Assembly (NCBI RefSeq): GCF_018403325.1
Contig: NZ_BOSL01000008.1
Location: 1-64,000, forward strand
Length of the DNA: 64,000 nucleotides
Source: Paenibacillus vini
GTDB taxonomy: Bacteria; Bacillota; Bacilli; Paenibacillales; Paenibacillaceae
Direction of reading: 5' to 3'
Shown here: positions 17,267-25,940 of the stretch, piece after piece
How positions within the stretch are numbered: the stretch's first letter is position 1
Layout of the letters: every line of letters starts with the position of its first letter
Position numbers and translations under genes: made by a program
Notes under the pieces: generated by a model
Told to the model about the DNA's origin: nothing
The model's input: the letters and a program-made list of their open reading frames with translations, nothing else
The model's database searches: none

Positions 17267-17330
17267 TTGACAGGATTCTTAACTGTAACTATACTAGTTA
17301 CATCGACGTGCTGTAACCACTTAAGTTACA
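17267..17330 (+). promoter_or_regulatory. Promoter with two tandem Rrf2 operators
   Basis: TTGACA (17267-17272), a 17-bp spacer, TATACT (17290-17295). Two palindromes of the form TGTAAC-N7-GTTACA sit at 17284-17302 (overlapping the -10) and 17312-17330, 28 bp apart. They match the site over the Rrf2 promoter, so the CatE-like operon is almost surely a target of that regulator. Confidence 0.9.
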
Positions 17331-17396
17331 CAAACGCGATTCAAAATAAAATATTCTGTTTGATTATAATTTTATGAAACTAAGGAGGATGAGGTC

Positions 17397-18278
17397 GTGC
17401 CCACATCTATTCATCCGGAAACTGTAATTGGCGCCGTGCGCTTGAAAATTACGAATATGGAGATTTCGCTCCGCTTCTATGAGGAAGTCATCGGCTTCCG
17501 TCTATTGAAGAAGGACGGCGCTGTCGCCGAGCTTACCGCTGATGGACATACTCCGTTACTTATCCTGGAGGAAAACAATCAATTCCGCCGGATGCCGGAG
17601 CGCTCCGTGTCGGGCCTATACCATTTTGCCATTCTGGTTCCCGATCGTATTAGTCTTGGAGCTGCACTGCGCAATATGGCCTACCACAAGATCCCGCTGG
17701 GTCAAGGCGATCATTTGGTCAGCGAAGCTCTCTACTTGAACGATCCCGACGGCAACGGCATCGAGGTGTATGCGGACCGTCCACGGGATACTTGGCAAAA
17801 AAATGAGCAAGGCGAAATTTTGATGACCACCGATCCGGTAGATATCGACGGGCTGTTGGCCGTTTCTGAAGGTGCGGAGTGGAACGGATTGCCGCCGGAA
17901 ACCAAAATCGGACATGTGCATTTTCATGTCGGGGATTTGCAAGCCGCTAAGCATTTTTATTGCGATGTGCTCGGTTTCGACGTGATCGCCCGATACGGCA
18001 GCGCCGCGCTGTTCATATCCGCAGGAGGCTATCACCATCATATCGGCTTGAACCTGTGGGCCGGCGCCGGTGCTCCTCCTACCCCTGAAGATGCCGTCGG
18101 TCTGCGTTATTTTACGATAAATGTACCTGACCGGGACGCCTTGCTTGAGATTGAGCAGCGGCTCACCGCTGAAGGGACGGCATTTGAGCGTCAAGCCGAC
18201 GGGAATGACATCTCATTGAGTGATCCCTTCGGAATCGGGATGAAAATTACAGTAACTAAGAATGAGAAGGGAGAATAA
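17397..18278 (+). CDS. CatE-like catechol-2,3-dioxygenase / VOC-family protein
   Basis: A 293-residue two-domain extradiol dioxygenase-type protein. The first VOC repeat spans about 8-130 (RLKITNMEISLRFYEEVIGF, YHFAILVPDR, LNDPDGNGIEVYADRPRD). The second spans about 170-290 (IGHVHFHVGDLQAAKHFYCD, YHHHIGLNLW, SDPFGIGMKITV). Candidate iron ligands are His in GHVHFHV, His in YHHHIGLN and Glu in NGIEVY, although a second-repeat Glu is not obvious. The length matches Bacillus CatE, which opens catechols and quinol-type compounds. The start is GTG with AAGGAGGATGAG upstream. The next gene begins 4 bases after its stop. Confidence 0.9.
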   Translation: MPTSIHPETVIGAVRLKITNMEISLRFYEEVIGFRLLKKDGAVAELTADGHTPLLILEENNQFRRMPERSVSGLYHFAILVPDRISLGAALRNMAYHKIPLGQGDHLVSEALYLNDPDGNGIEVYADRPRDTWQKNEQGEILMTTDPVDIDGLLAVSEGAEWNGLPPETKIGHVHFHVGDLQAAKHFYCDVLGFDVIARYGSAALFISAGGYHHHIGLNLWAGAGAPPTPEDAVGLRYFTINVPDRDALLEIEQRLTAEGTAFERQADGNDISLSDPFGIGMKITVTKNEKGE

Positions 18279-18281
18279 ATC

Positions 18282-18920
18282 ATGGCAAATATCGCAGTCA
18301 TTGGAGCAACAGGTAAAGCAGGAAGCAGAATAGTGGAGGAAGCATTACAACGGGGTCATGAAGTGACCGCCATTGTGCGGAATGCCTCCAAACTGGATAA
18401 CAAGCATGTTTCCGTCGTGGAAAAGGATATTTTCGATTTGAAGGCAGAGGACTTGCAGCAGTTTGATGTAGTAGTGAACGCGTTTGCCGCTCCTTTCGGC
18501 CAGGAGCAGCTGCATGTCGATGCCGGCAATGTCCTCATTGAAGCCTTGAAGGGGGCGAAGGCTACCCGATTGATCGTAGTTGGCGGTGCGGGAAGTTTGT
18601 ATGTGGACGAGGCAAAGACGGTTCGGGTCATGGATACGCCGGATTTCCCCGCCCTATTTCTGCCGACGGCTTCAAATCAAGGCAAGAATCTGGACATACT
18701 GCTTGGAACCGAAGGAGTAAACTGGACGTTCCTGAGCCCTTCGGCAAACTTCGCGCTTGGTAAACGTACGGGATCCTATCAGACCGGAACAGACCAATTG
18801 CTGATCAATTCCAAAGGGGAGAGCTATGTCAGTTACGAGGACTTTGCAGTAGCTGTTGTAGACGAAATCGAGCATCCCCGTCATCTCAATCAGCGCTTTA
18901 CCGTCGTGTCCGAATCGTAA
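18282..18920 (+). CDS. ywnB: NAD(P)-binding reductase, YwnB-like
   Basis: A 212-residue Rossmann-fold protein of the atypical short-chain (NmrA/SDR_a5) type, with IGATGKAGSRIVEEAL at 6-21 giving the GxxGxxG cofactor motif and LIVVGGAGSLYVDE at about 98. It closely fits YwnB of B. subtilis, which there lies next to ywnA. Here it is cotranscribed with the CatE-like gene and sits under the Rrf2/YwnA-type operators. The likely role is reduction of reactive quinone or carbonyl compounds; this is inference. Confidence 0.87.
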   Translation: MANIAVIGATGKAGSRIVEEALQRGHEVTAIVRNASKLDNKHVSVVEKDIFDLKAEDLQQFDVVVNAFAAPFGQEQLHVDAGNVLIEALKGAKATRLIVVGGAGSLYVDEAKTVRVMDTPDFPALFLPTASNQGKNLDILLGTEGVNWTFLSPSANFALGKRTGSYQTGTDQLLINSKGESYVSYEDFAVAVVDEIEHPRHLNQRFTVVSES

Positions 18921-19000
18921 GTTACTAGAAAACCCTTTCACTGCTTCGGCCTTTCGCCTATAATATAGAGTACTATTTCAGTACGAAAGGACCGAACGCC

Positions 19001-19555
19001 ATGCAACTGTTCCCTCAATTGGAGACGGAAAGATTCATATTACGTAAGCTGACCTCCGCGGATGCCGGCGATTTGTTTCATTATTTCTCTAATGATGAAG
19101 TAACCAAGTACTATGATTTGAACAGTTTTGTGGAGTTACGTCAGGCGGAGGACCTGATCCAATCCTGGAACAGCCGATACTTGGAAAACAAGGGATTCCG
19201 TTGGGCCATCACGGTCAAGCCCGACAACAAGGTAATCGGGACTTGCGGATATCACAATTGGGCCAAGGAGCATTATAAAGCAGAGATCGGTTACGAGCTG
19301 AATCCTTCTTATTGGCGCCAAGGTGTCATGACCGAGGTGCTTCAAGAAATTTTGCGCTTCGGGTTCGAAGATCTCGGTCTTAACCGGATTGTAGCCTTCA
19401 TCGACCCGGACAATATCCGGTCCCGGTATCTGCTTGAAAAAACAGGCTTTCATGAAGAGGGCTATTTAAAACAATGCTTCTATGAAAAGGATCAATTCGT
19501 GGATGCCGTAATATTTTCCCTGCTAAAGAGTCAATACTTAATTAACCGGGAATAG
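19001..19555 (+). CDS. GNAT-family N-acetyltransferase (RimJ/RimL type)
   Basis: A 184-residue acetyltransferase. The opening LETERFILRKLTSADAGDLF is typical of the RimJ/RimL-like family. The acetyl-CoA region is EIGYELNPSYWRQGVMTEVL, in which the usual Q/RxxGxG/A loop is changed to RQGVMT. SRYLLEKTGFHEEGYLK near the end is also typical. These enzymes acetylate N-terminal amines of proteins or small amines. Monocistronic, followed by the fluoride riboswitch of the next gene. Confidence 0.92.
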   Translation: MQLFPQLETERFILRKLTSADAGDLFHYFSNDEVTKYYDLNSFVELRQAEDLIQSWNSRYLENKGFRWAITVKPDNKVIGTCGYHNWAKEHYKAEIGYELNPSYWRQGVMTEVLQEILRFGFEDLGLNRIVAFIDPDNIRSRYLLEKTGFHEEGYLKQCFYEKDQFVDAVIFSLLKSQYLINRE

Positions 19556-19605
19556 TACGAAATGAAGTTGACTGATATTTCCCGTTATATTAAAATGCAT
19601 ATATC

Positions 19606-19662
19606 CTTTATAGGCGATGGAGTTCGCCATAACCGCTGAGAAGCTGATGACTCCTACCAGAG
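19606..19662 (+). ncRNA. Fluoride riboswitch (crcB motif)
   Basis: The segment reads GGCGATGGAGTTCGCC, then ATAACCGCTG, AAGCTGATGACTCCTACC. This matches the conserved core of the crcB/fluoride aptamer: the GAUGG-GUUCGCC segment, AUAACCGC and the CUGAUGnCUCCUAC 3' part. The aptamer 3' end (GACTCCTACCAG) is also the 5' arm of the following terminator, so fluoride binding would stop terminator formation and turn the CLC gene on. Confidence 0.94.
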
Positions 19663-19699
19663 AATTTGCAACACTTCCCTGGTAGGAGTCTGTTTTTTT
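19649..19699 (+). terminator. Fluoride-controlled attenuator hairpin
   Basis: GACTCCTACCAG (19649-19660) pairs perfectly with CTGGTAGGAGTC (19679-19690), followed by TGTTTTTTT. The 5' arm overlaps the aptamer, forming the expression platform. Confidence 0.92.
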
Positions 19700-19733
19700 G
19701 TTCCATTACGATCGGAGAGGAAGAGAGAAAGAG

Positions 19734-21062
19734 ATGAACGAATTTAGACAAGCCTGGGCCAAATGGTCCGAAAAGTGGACTCTGCTGGCACTGGCCGGTA
19801 CGCTGCTCAAGTGGATTATTCTAGGGAGCGGGGTAGGGATTCTTACCGGTACGGCTTCCGCGTTATTCTTAAAAAGCCTGGATGCCGTAACTAATCTTCG
19901 TTTAGAACATTCATGGCTCTTATTTCTCTTGCCTGCAGGCGGAGCATTGGTCAGTTATCTGTATTGGAAGTTCGGTAAAAACAGTTCCAAGGGGAACAAT
20001 CTCATTCTGGAGCAGATTAACGACGGACAGGAGACGATACCGCTTCGGATGGCGCCGCTGGTCCTGTTTGGCACGTTGGTCACCCATTTGTTCGGCGGCT
20101 CCGCCGGGCGGGAAGGAACGGCGGTGCAAATGGGCGGAAGTTTGGCCGAATGGTTCGGGAAACTCCTGCGCGTCGGACCTGTCGACCGTAAAATCCTGTT
20201 GATCTGCGGAATCAGCGGCGGATTCGGATCGATATTCGGGACGCCTTTGGCCGGCACGGTGTTTGGTCTGGAAGTGCTGGCTATCGGCCTGATCAGCCAC
20301 GAGGCGCTCATCCCCGCATTCGTAGCGAGCTTTGTCGGCAATCTCGTTACCTCCTCCTTCTGGGGCGTCTCGCATCTTCACTATTCCATCGGAGAGGTTC
20401 CCGCCTTGGATTGGCTCGTAGTGCTCAAGGTTGTGTTTGCATCTATCCTGTTCGGACTAACGAGTATTTTGTTTAGTGAATTAACTCATTTTTTGAAGAA
20501 ATGGTACACCCGGCTATTTAAGAATCCCATGCTAAAAAGTGCTGTCGGGGGATTTATCATCATTGGACTTGTATATATGATCGGGAGTCGTGACTACCTT
20601 GGGTTGGGAATTCCGTTAATCCAAAGCTCCTTTACGGAAAACGTGTCCCCGTTCGCATTTTTATTTAAGCTGATCTTTACGTCTCTGACGCTGGGCGCCG
20701 GATTCCAAGGAGGCGAGGTTACGCCTTTATTTGCGATCGGAGCTACGCTCGGGAACGCGCTCTCCGGGTTCCTTCATTTATATGCTCCCTTTCTGGCGGG
20801 ACTGGGTTTTATCGCGGTATTTAGCGGTGCGACCAACACGCCTATTGCCTGCTTTTTGATGGGGATTGAACTTTTTGGCTCTGAAGCAGCTATTTACTTA
20901 TTTATAGCCAGTATCGTAAGCTACCTGTTTTCCGGGCACACGGGCATATATACATCGCAGCGGATCGGTATTTCCAAAAGCCACTTTATTTCGTTGCCAG
21001 GAGGAACTACATTGTCTAGCGTGAAAGGGATACGGAAAAAAATTAAGGACGGAGACCGTTAA
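19734..21062 (+). CDS. CLC-F type fluoride/proton antiporter
   Basis: A 442-residue CLC-family protein with about 10-12 helices. The pore signature is GGSAGREGTAVQMGGSLAEW (about 122-141), as in the fluoride-selective CLC-F branch, and GFQGGEVTPLFAIGATLGNA lies at about 330-349. The fluoride riboswitch directly upstream independently supports fluoride as the exported ion. It protects cytosolic enzymes from fluoride. The start at ATG 19734 is chosen over TTG 19698, which lies within the terminator T-run. CLC-F proteins are about this length. Confidence 0.94.
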   Translation: MNEFRQAWAKWSEKWTLLALAGTLLKWIILGSGVGILTGTASALFLKSLDAVTNLRLEHSWLLFLLPAGGALVSYLYWKFGKNSSKGNNLILEQINDGQETIPLRMAPLVLFGTLVTHLFGGSAGREGTAVQMGGSLAEWFGKLLRVGPVDRKILLICGISGGFGSIFGTPLAGTVFGLEVLAIGLISHEALIPAFVASFVGNLVTSSFWGVSHLHYSIGEVPALDWLVVLKVVFASILFGLTSILFSELTHFLKKWYTRLFKNPMLKSAVGGFIIIGLVYMIGSRDYLGLGIPLIQSSFTENVSPFAFLFKLIFTSLTLGAGFQGGEVTPLFAIGATLGNALSGFLHLYAPFLAGLGFIAVFSGATNTPIACFLMGIELFGSEAAIYLFIASIVSYLFSGHTGIYTSQRIGISKSHFISLPGGTTLSSVKGIRKKIKDGDR

Positions 21063-21246
21063 GGTGGGGAATAATCGAGGCTAAATTTCGGATTGCGAAA
21101 TGAAGTATAAATAAACGCCCCCGCTTCAACAACGGGGCCTTGTAACAGGAAACCATTCCCTTGGCCATCATGGAAGCTTCCCATACACTAAAGATCTCTC
21201 CATAATGCATGGGTTCATTTTTTGGATTGCCACTTAAAATTCCCAT
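21043..21246 (-). pseudogene. Truncated DUF3231-family gene
   Basis: The first 36 or so residues (MGILSGNPKNEPMHYGEI, then AKGMVSCYKA) match the start of DUF3231 proteins, which are normally far longer and usually annotated as coat-related. After that the reading runs into a terminator-like stem (GCCCC/GGGGC, 21117-21138) and becomes unrelated sequence. It has a good AGGAGAGATGAT start signal. An internal deletion seems to have left the promoter-proximal end joined to the terminator. A 67-residue product is possible, but it would lack the domain. Confidence 0.6.
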
Positions 21247-21338
21247 ATCATCTCTCCTAAGTTTCGATTCATCCGATATTGTTACCCGAGTTCTTGAAAC
21301 TCATCCTTTGGCTTTAATGGCATATCCCCTAATTATGC

Positions 21339-21344
21339 TATAAT
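21339..21344 (+). promoter_or_regulatory. Extended -10 promoter of the response-regulator operon
   Basis: TGCTATAAT gives a near-perfect extended -10 element 41 bases before the likely start of the response regulator gene. No good -35 is seen at the right distance. Confidence 0.6.
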
Positions 21345-21385
21345 CTTAGATTGTACATATGAATTCATAAAGTGTGGTGACCGCC

Positions 21386-22078
21386 TTGTTTAAAATCATG
21401 CTCATTGAAGACGATATCACCTTGTTTCATGAGGTAAAAGAACGGCTCTCGCAGTGGTCCTACGACGTGCATGGAGTCCAGGACTTCAGTAAAGTTACCG
21501 AGGAATTTACGGAATTGCGGCCGGATCTGGTCATTATCGATATTCAACTGCCCAAATTTGACGGCTTTCACTGGTGCCGAATGATCCGTTCGCATTCCAA
21601 TGTACCGATTATTTTCCTGTCGTCCCGGGATCATCCGACAGATATGGTGATGTCCATGCAGCTGGGTGCGGATGATTTTATCCAGAAGCCGTTTCACTTT
21701 GAAGTGCTGATCGCGAAAATTCAGGCGACTCTCCGCCGGGTTTATAACTACAACACGGAGCGCGTCGAGCTGCGAACCTGGCGCGGGGCGACTGTGGAAT
21801 ATGTGAAGAATACGATTACGAGTAGCGCGGGATCCGTGGAACTGACCAAAAATGAGATGTTCATCCTCAAACTGCTCATCGAGCGGAAAAACCAGATCGT
21901 AAGCCGGGAAGACCTGATCAAGAGTTTATGGGACAACGAGCATTTTGTCAGCGATAACACCCTGACCGTGAACGTCAACCGTCTCCGCAAAAAGCTGGAG
22001 AACCTTGGATTGGATCCCTATATCGAAACGAAGGTTGGCCAGGGGTATATGGCAACGGAGGAGGCGGCTCCTCTGTGA
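21386..22078 (+). CDS. BceR-like OmpR-family response regulator
   Basis: A 230-residue regulator. The receiver domain covers about 1-115 with phospho-acceptor Asp in LVIIDIQLPKFDG (about 52) and Lys in IQKPFHF (about 101). The winged helix output domain covers about 130-228 (LTKNEMFILKLLIERKNQIV and DNTLTVNVNRLRKKLENLG). It has the usual BceR length. TTG 21386 gives the typical MFKIMLIEDD start with GGTGA upstream; a GTG 12 bases earlier is an alternative. Its stop overlaps the sensor gene by 4 bases. Confidence 0.93.
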   Translation: MFKIMLIEDDITLFHEVKERLSQWSYDVHGVQDFSKVTEEFTELRPDLVIIDIQLPKFDGFHWCRMIRSHSNVPIIFLSSRDHPTDMVMSMQLGADDFIQKPFHFEVLIAKIQATLRRVYNYNTERVELRTWRGATVEYVKNTITSSAGSVELTKNEMFILKLLIERKNQIVSREDLIKSLWDNEHFVSDNTLTVNVNRLRKKLENLGLDPYIETKVGQGYMATEEAAPL

Positions 22079-23079
22079 TTGGGAAGTATTTGAGGGAACG
22101 ACTGAGCTGGATCCTGCTGTTTCTGTGCCTGCAGCTGCTCATTCTGTTTGTCGCCGCTATCGATGCCACCATACCTTTTATGCCGATTCTATACATTGTC
22201 TTTTTGTCATTCCTAATTTTCATAGCATTCCTGGTGATCAGGTATCCACGGGAAACCCGGTTTTACGCCAGCCTGGAATCCTGGGACGACATGTATGATC
22301 TAGCCTCCGTCGCAGATCCGGAGAGTCCGTTCGAGACAATAACTACGGAGGTGCTCACCCGGCAGACGGAACGGTATAAGAAGGAAGCCTCGCTCTATAT
22401 GATCGAATTGGAACAAGAGAAGGATGACCTTCTGTCCTGGATTCATGAAGTTAAAACCCCGCTGACCACGCTGAGGTTAATGATCGAACGGCTGGATAAC
22501 GAGACTCTGAAATCGCAGATGATGTACGAGTGGCTGCGGATTCATTTGCTGCTGGACCAGCAACTGCACCAGAAACGGATATCTTTTATCAAGAATGATT
22601 TGTTTATTGAGCAGACGGCTCTCGAACCGATCATTTATACCGAGATCAAATCTCTGAAATCATGGTGTCTGCAAAAAAACATCGGCTTCGACGTCTCCCT
22701 ACCCGCTGCGGAGGTGCTCACGGATGTGAAATGGTTGGGTTTTATTATCCGGCAGCTGCTGACGAATGCTGTTAAATACAGTGATGCTTCGGATATTGTA
22801 ATCGAAAGCAGGGTTAAGGACGGACAAGTGCATCTTCGGATTCAAGATTTCGGGCGAGGGATTGACCCGAAGGATTTACCCCGTATTTTTGATAAAGGCT
22901 TTACTTCGACGACCTTACACAAGGACAGCGCAGCTACCGGAATGGGGCTGTATCTGGCACAAAAGGCCGCCGATTCCTTGCTGATCCGCATCGATGTTGT
23001 ATCCAAGCCGGGTGAGGGCACGGTCTTCACGTTGTATTTTCCGAAAAAGAATGAATTTCTGAGCCTGACAGGCATGTGA
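22075..23079 (+). CDS. BceS-like intramembrane-sensing histidine kinase
   Basis: A 334-residue kinase with two helices near the N-terminus (LLFLCLQLLILFVAAI and ILYIVFLSFLIFIAFLV) and almost no external loop, as in Bce-type intramembrane sensors. The H-box is WIHEVKTPLTTLRLMIERLD (about 123-142). N-box and G-box follow (IIRQLLTNAVKYSD, DFGRGIDPKDLPRIFDKGF, GMGLYLAQKAA). Such kinases sense antimicrobial peptides through their partner ABC transporter. The start is GTG, overlapping the regulator by 4 bases. Confidence 0.94.
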   Translation: MIGKYLRERLSWILLFLCLQLLILFVAAIDATIPFMPILYIVFLSFLIFIAFLVIRYPRETRFYASLESWDDMYDLASVADPESPFETITTEVLTRQTERYKKEASLYMIELEQEKDDLLSWIHEVKTPLTTLRLMIERLDNETLKSQMMYEWLRIHLLLDQQLHQKRISFIKNDLFIEQTALEPIIYTEIKSLKSWCLQKNIGFDVSLPAAEVLTDVKWLGFIIRQLLTNAVKYSDASDIVIESRVKDGQVHLRIQDFGRGIDPKDLPRIFDKGFTSTTLHKDSAATGMGLYLAQKAADSLLIRIDVVSKPGEGTVFTLYFPKKNEFLSLTGM

Positions 23080-23095
23080 CAACAATGTCACATGC
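23072..23095. promoter_or_regulatory. Perfect palindrome: BceR-type operator or attenuator
   Basis: GCATGTGACA-ACAA-TGTCACATGC overlaps the stop of the kinase gene. The inner TGACA-N4-TGTCA matches the TnACA-N4-TGTnA form of Bce-type response regulator sites. It lies about 50 bp before a -10-like TATGAT (23145-23150) that has no good -35, as expected for an activated promoter. TTTTG follows, so termination is also possible. Confidence 0.7.
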
Positions 23096-23188
23096 TTTTG
23101 TGCTTTGTTCGGGGAATCGAAGGAAAAGGGTCCGCCTTAGGCATTATGATAAATGCATGAGGTAAAGATAAGTTTAGGAGTGATTAAA

Positions 23189-23944
23189 GTGGCGATTTTG
23201 GAAGCTAGCAAAATTCATAAAAGTTATGGCAACAAGTTCAATAAACAGGAAGTACTTAAGGGAATCGATCTTCAGGTGGAAAAAGGGGAGTTCGTCAGCA
23301 TCATGGGCGCTTCGGGCTCCGGGAAAACGACGCTTCTGAACGTGTTGTCTTCCATCGACAAGGTCAGTAACGGCAGCATCAAAATTGAAGGCAAGGAATT
23401 TACGGGGCTAAAAGAAAGAGAATTGGCCGAATTCCGGAAGCACCATTTGGGCTTTATTTTCCAAGAATACAATCTGCTCGATACGCTGACGGTCAAAGAA
23501 AACGTACTGCTGCCGCTATCGATCAAGAAAGTGTCCAAAAAAGAAGCCGATCAAAAGTTTCAAATGGTGGCCGCCGAGCTCGGCATCTTTGACCTAAAAG
23601 ATAAATATCCGAACGAAATATCCGGCGGACAGAAACAGCGGACCTCGGCGGCCCGTGCGTTTATTCATGATCCGAGCATTATTTTTGCGGATGAGCCGAC
23701 AGGGGCACTGGACTCCAAATCCGCTTCAGACCTGCTCAACAAGTTAAGCGATCTGAATCAGAAAATTTCATCGACCATCGTTATGGTTACGCACGATCCG
23801 GGTGCTGCGAGTTATTGCAGCAGAGTCGTCTTTATTAAAGACGGTCAAATCTATACCCAGTTAAATAAGGGCGAAGAATCCAGACAATCGTTCTTTAACG
23901 ACATTATCAAGACTCAAGGCGTATTGGGCGGTGTTCAGGGATGA
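23189..23944 (+). CDS. BceA-like ABC transporter ATP-binding protein
   Basis: A 251-residue MacB/BceA-type ATPase. Walker A is GASGSGKTT (about 41-49), the Q-loop is IFQEYNLLD, the signature is [15 protein letters not shown], and Walker B is [14 protein letters not shown]. It powers BceB-type removal or target protection of lipid II-binding peptides. GTG 23189 is taken as start because AGGAG lies 8 bases upstream; a longer frame from 23153 has no site. It overlaps the permease by 4 bases. Confidence 0.94.
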   Translation: MAILEASKIHKSYGNKFNKQEVLKGIDLQVEKGEFVSIMGASGSGKTTLLNVLSSIDKVSNGSIKIEGKEFTGLKERELAEFRKHHLGFIFQEYNLLDTLTVKENVLLPLSIKKVSKKEADQKFQMVAAELGIFDLKDKYPNEISGGQKQRTSAARAFIHDPSIIFADEPTGALDSKSASDLLNKLSDLNQKISSTIVMVTHDPGAASYCSRVVFIKDGQIYTQLNKGEESRQSFFNDIIKTQGVLGGVQG

Positions 23945-25878
23945 ATATCAACTACCTGATTTACCGTAATTTGAAGAAGAATATCAAAAACTATTATCTG
24001 TATGTATTTGCGCTTATTTTTAGCGTGGCTCTGTATTTCGCCTTCGTGACTCTGCAATATGATCCGGCACTGGATGAAATGAAAGATACCGTGAAGGGGG
24101 CCGCGGGCATTGGTACCGCATCCGTCCTGCTCGTAGCGATCGTAGCTATTTTTCTTCTATATGCCAACACGATATTTATTAAGCGACGCAGTAAAGAAAT
24201 CGGTCTGTTTCAATTAATTGGATTAACAAAAGGGAAAATATTCAGAATTCTAAGCAGTGAAAACCTGATCTTATACTTCGGCTCGATGCTGATAGGGATC
24301 TTCATCGGATTCTCCTGTTCGCGACTGCTGTTGATGGTTCTGTTCAAGGTGATCGATGTGGAAGCCCAAGCTTCCCTGAATTTTTCAACTCAGGCTTTGA
24401 TTCAAACCGTGATTGTGTTTGCGGCCATTTACTTGCTTATTATGGTTATGAACTTCACGTTCATTAAGAGACAGAGTATTCTGTCCTTATTCCGCGTCGT
24501 ATCAACTACCGAGAATAACGTCCGGAGAAAGCCCCTGATCGAAATCATTTTGGGTATACTCGGAATCGGACTTATTCTGTACGGGTATTACGTATCAACG
24601 AAGCTGTTCAGTGGGGATTTCTTGGAAATGACCGAGCTGTTTATGGCGATGATCCTGATTCTGGGTTCCGTCATTATCGGGACATACTTGTTCTACAAAG
24701 GCTCTGTCAGCTTTATTTTCAACGTGATCCGAAAGAGCAAGGGCGGTTATTTATCACTGGGCGAGGTGCTGTCACTCTCATCGATCATGTTTCGCATGAA
24801 ATCAAACGCCTTGCTGCTAACGATTATCACAACCGTTTCGGCGCTAGCGATCGGATTGTTGTCTTTAAGCTATATTTCTTACTATTCGGCGGAAAAGTCC
24901 GCCGAGCAAAGTGTGCCGAACCACTTTTCCGTCCTGTATGAAGAGGATGCAGCGAAATTTACCGAGGCGCTTCAGAAAAACAATATCGGGTTCAAGGAAA
25001 CCCGGCGGGAAGTCACGATGGTGGATATGGACGCTTCTAAAATTATCAGTTCCGATATTGGCAAACAAGACAACAACATCATAACCCTGGCCATCGTCAG
25101 CGATGCTACCGTTGAGGGAGTGGACGTCAGTCCGGGAGAGGCTCTGTTTGCCGGCACCAATGATGCCCTGACTCAATTTATGGGTCTACGCGATAAAGGC
25201 GAAATCGAGCTCCTGGGACAGACCGACTCGGTAAAGCTGAATCTGATCGGTACGGATAAAGAAGGTGTAGTGTCCTGGTATTATTCGGGCAGCTTGTCGG
25301 CGGCCATCGTGGACCAGACGGTCTATGAGCGGCTAGCAAAAGATTTCAATCCGGAGTTACAGAGAGATAGCCGGATGTATCTTGGGATCGATATCGTTGA
25401 TTCCTCGAAGCTTACACAGGCCAACGAGCTTTACACGGAGATGGGATTCGCGGACAAACCCGGCTATTTGTCGCAGCCGCAGCTCGTTATGAATCAGAAG
25501 AGCAATATGGGCTTGATCATGTTTATCGTTGCCTTTCTGGGCTTGACCTTCCTGATCACCTCGGGCTGTATCCTGTATTTCAAACAAATGGATGAAGGGG
25601 AAGAGGAACGGCCGAATTATACGATCTTGCGGAAGCTCGGGTTTACACAAGGGAATTTACTACGCGGAATTCAGTTCAAGCAATTGTTCAATTTCGGTAT
25701 TCCGCTGATCGTCGGGCTAAGTCACAGTTATTTTGCAGTAAAATCGGGATGGTTCTTCTTCGGTACGGAATTATGGATGCCCATGATTTTGGTAATGCTG
25801 CTGTATACGGCTTTGTATTCGATCTTTGCACTATTGTCGATCCTGTTCTATAAACGGGTCATTAAAGAATCGTTATAA
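23941..25878 (+). CDS. BceB-like FtsX-family permease
   Basis: A 645-residue permease of the length of B. subtilis BceB, with about 10 helices in the 1-7-2 arrangement. There is one helix at about 20-40, FtsX-type blocks ([20 protein letters not shown]), then a large external domain at about 325-520 and three helices at the end. The external loop between helices 7 and 8 is the bacitracin-type peptide recognition region in this family. The regulator-kinase-ATPase-permease order makes it a complete Bce-type resistance module. The drug is unknown. Confidence 0.93.
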   Translation: MNINYLIYRNLKKNIKNYYLYVFALIFSVALYFAFVTLQYDPALDEMKDTVKGAAGIGTASVLLVAIVAIFLLYANTIFIKRRSKEIGLFQLIGLTKGKIFRILSSENLILYFGSMLIGIFIGFSCSRLLLMVLFKVIDVEAQASLNFSTQALIQTVIVFAAIYLLIMVMNFTFIKRQSILSLFRVVSTTENNVRRKPLIEIILGILGIGLILYGYYVSTKLFSGDFLEMTELFMAMILILGSVIIGTYLFYKGSVSFIFNVIRKSKGGYLSLGEVLSLSSIMFRMKSNALLLTIITTVSALAIGLLSLSYISYYSAEKSAEQSVPNHFSVLYEEDAAKFTEALQKNNIGFKETRREVTMVDMDASKIISSDIGKQDNNIITLAIVSDATVEGVDVSPGEALFAGTNDALTQFMGLRDKGEIELLGQTDSVKLNLIGTDKEGVVSWYYSGSLSAAIVDQTVYERLAKDFNPELQRDSRMYLGIDIVDSSKLTQANELYTEMGFADKPGYLSQPQLVMNQKSNMGLIMFIVAFLGLTFLITSGCILYFKQMDEGEEERPNYTILRKLGFTQGNLLRGIQFKQLFNFGIPLIVGLSHSYFAVKSGWFFFGTELWMPMILVMLLYTALYSIFALLSILFYKRVIKESL

Positions 25879-25900
25879 AACCAAAGATAAAGATATAGAT

Positions 25901-25936
25901 AAAGACAGGATCGCCAGTTCAGCGGTCCTGTCTTTG
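25901..25936. terminator. Terminator between bceB-like gene and sleB
   Basis: AAAGACAGGA pairs with TCCTGTCTTT; it lies between converging genes and could act both ways. Confidence 0.8.
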
Positions 25937-25940
25937 TATT

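Noticed and set aside
19698-19733. TTG 19698 as the CLC start
   Set aside because: It lies in the T-run of the riboswitch terminator and has no ribosome site; ATG 19734 does.
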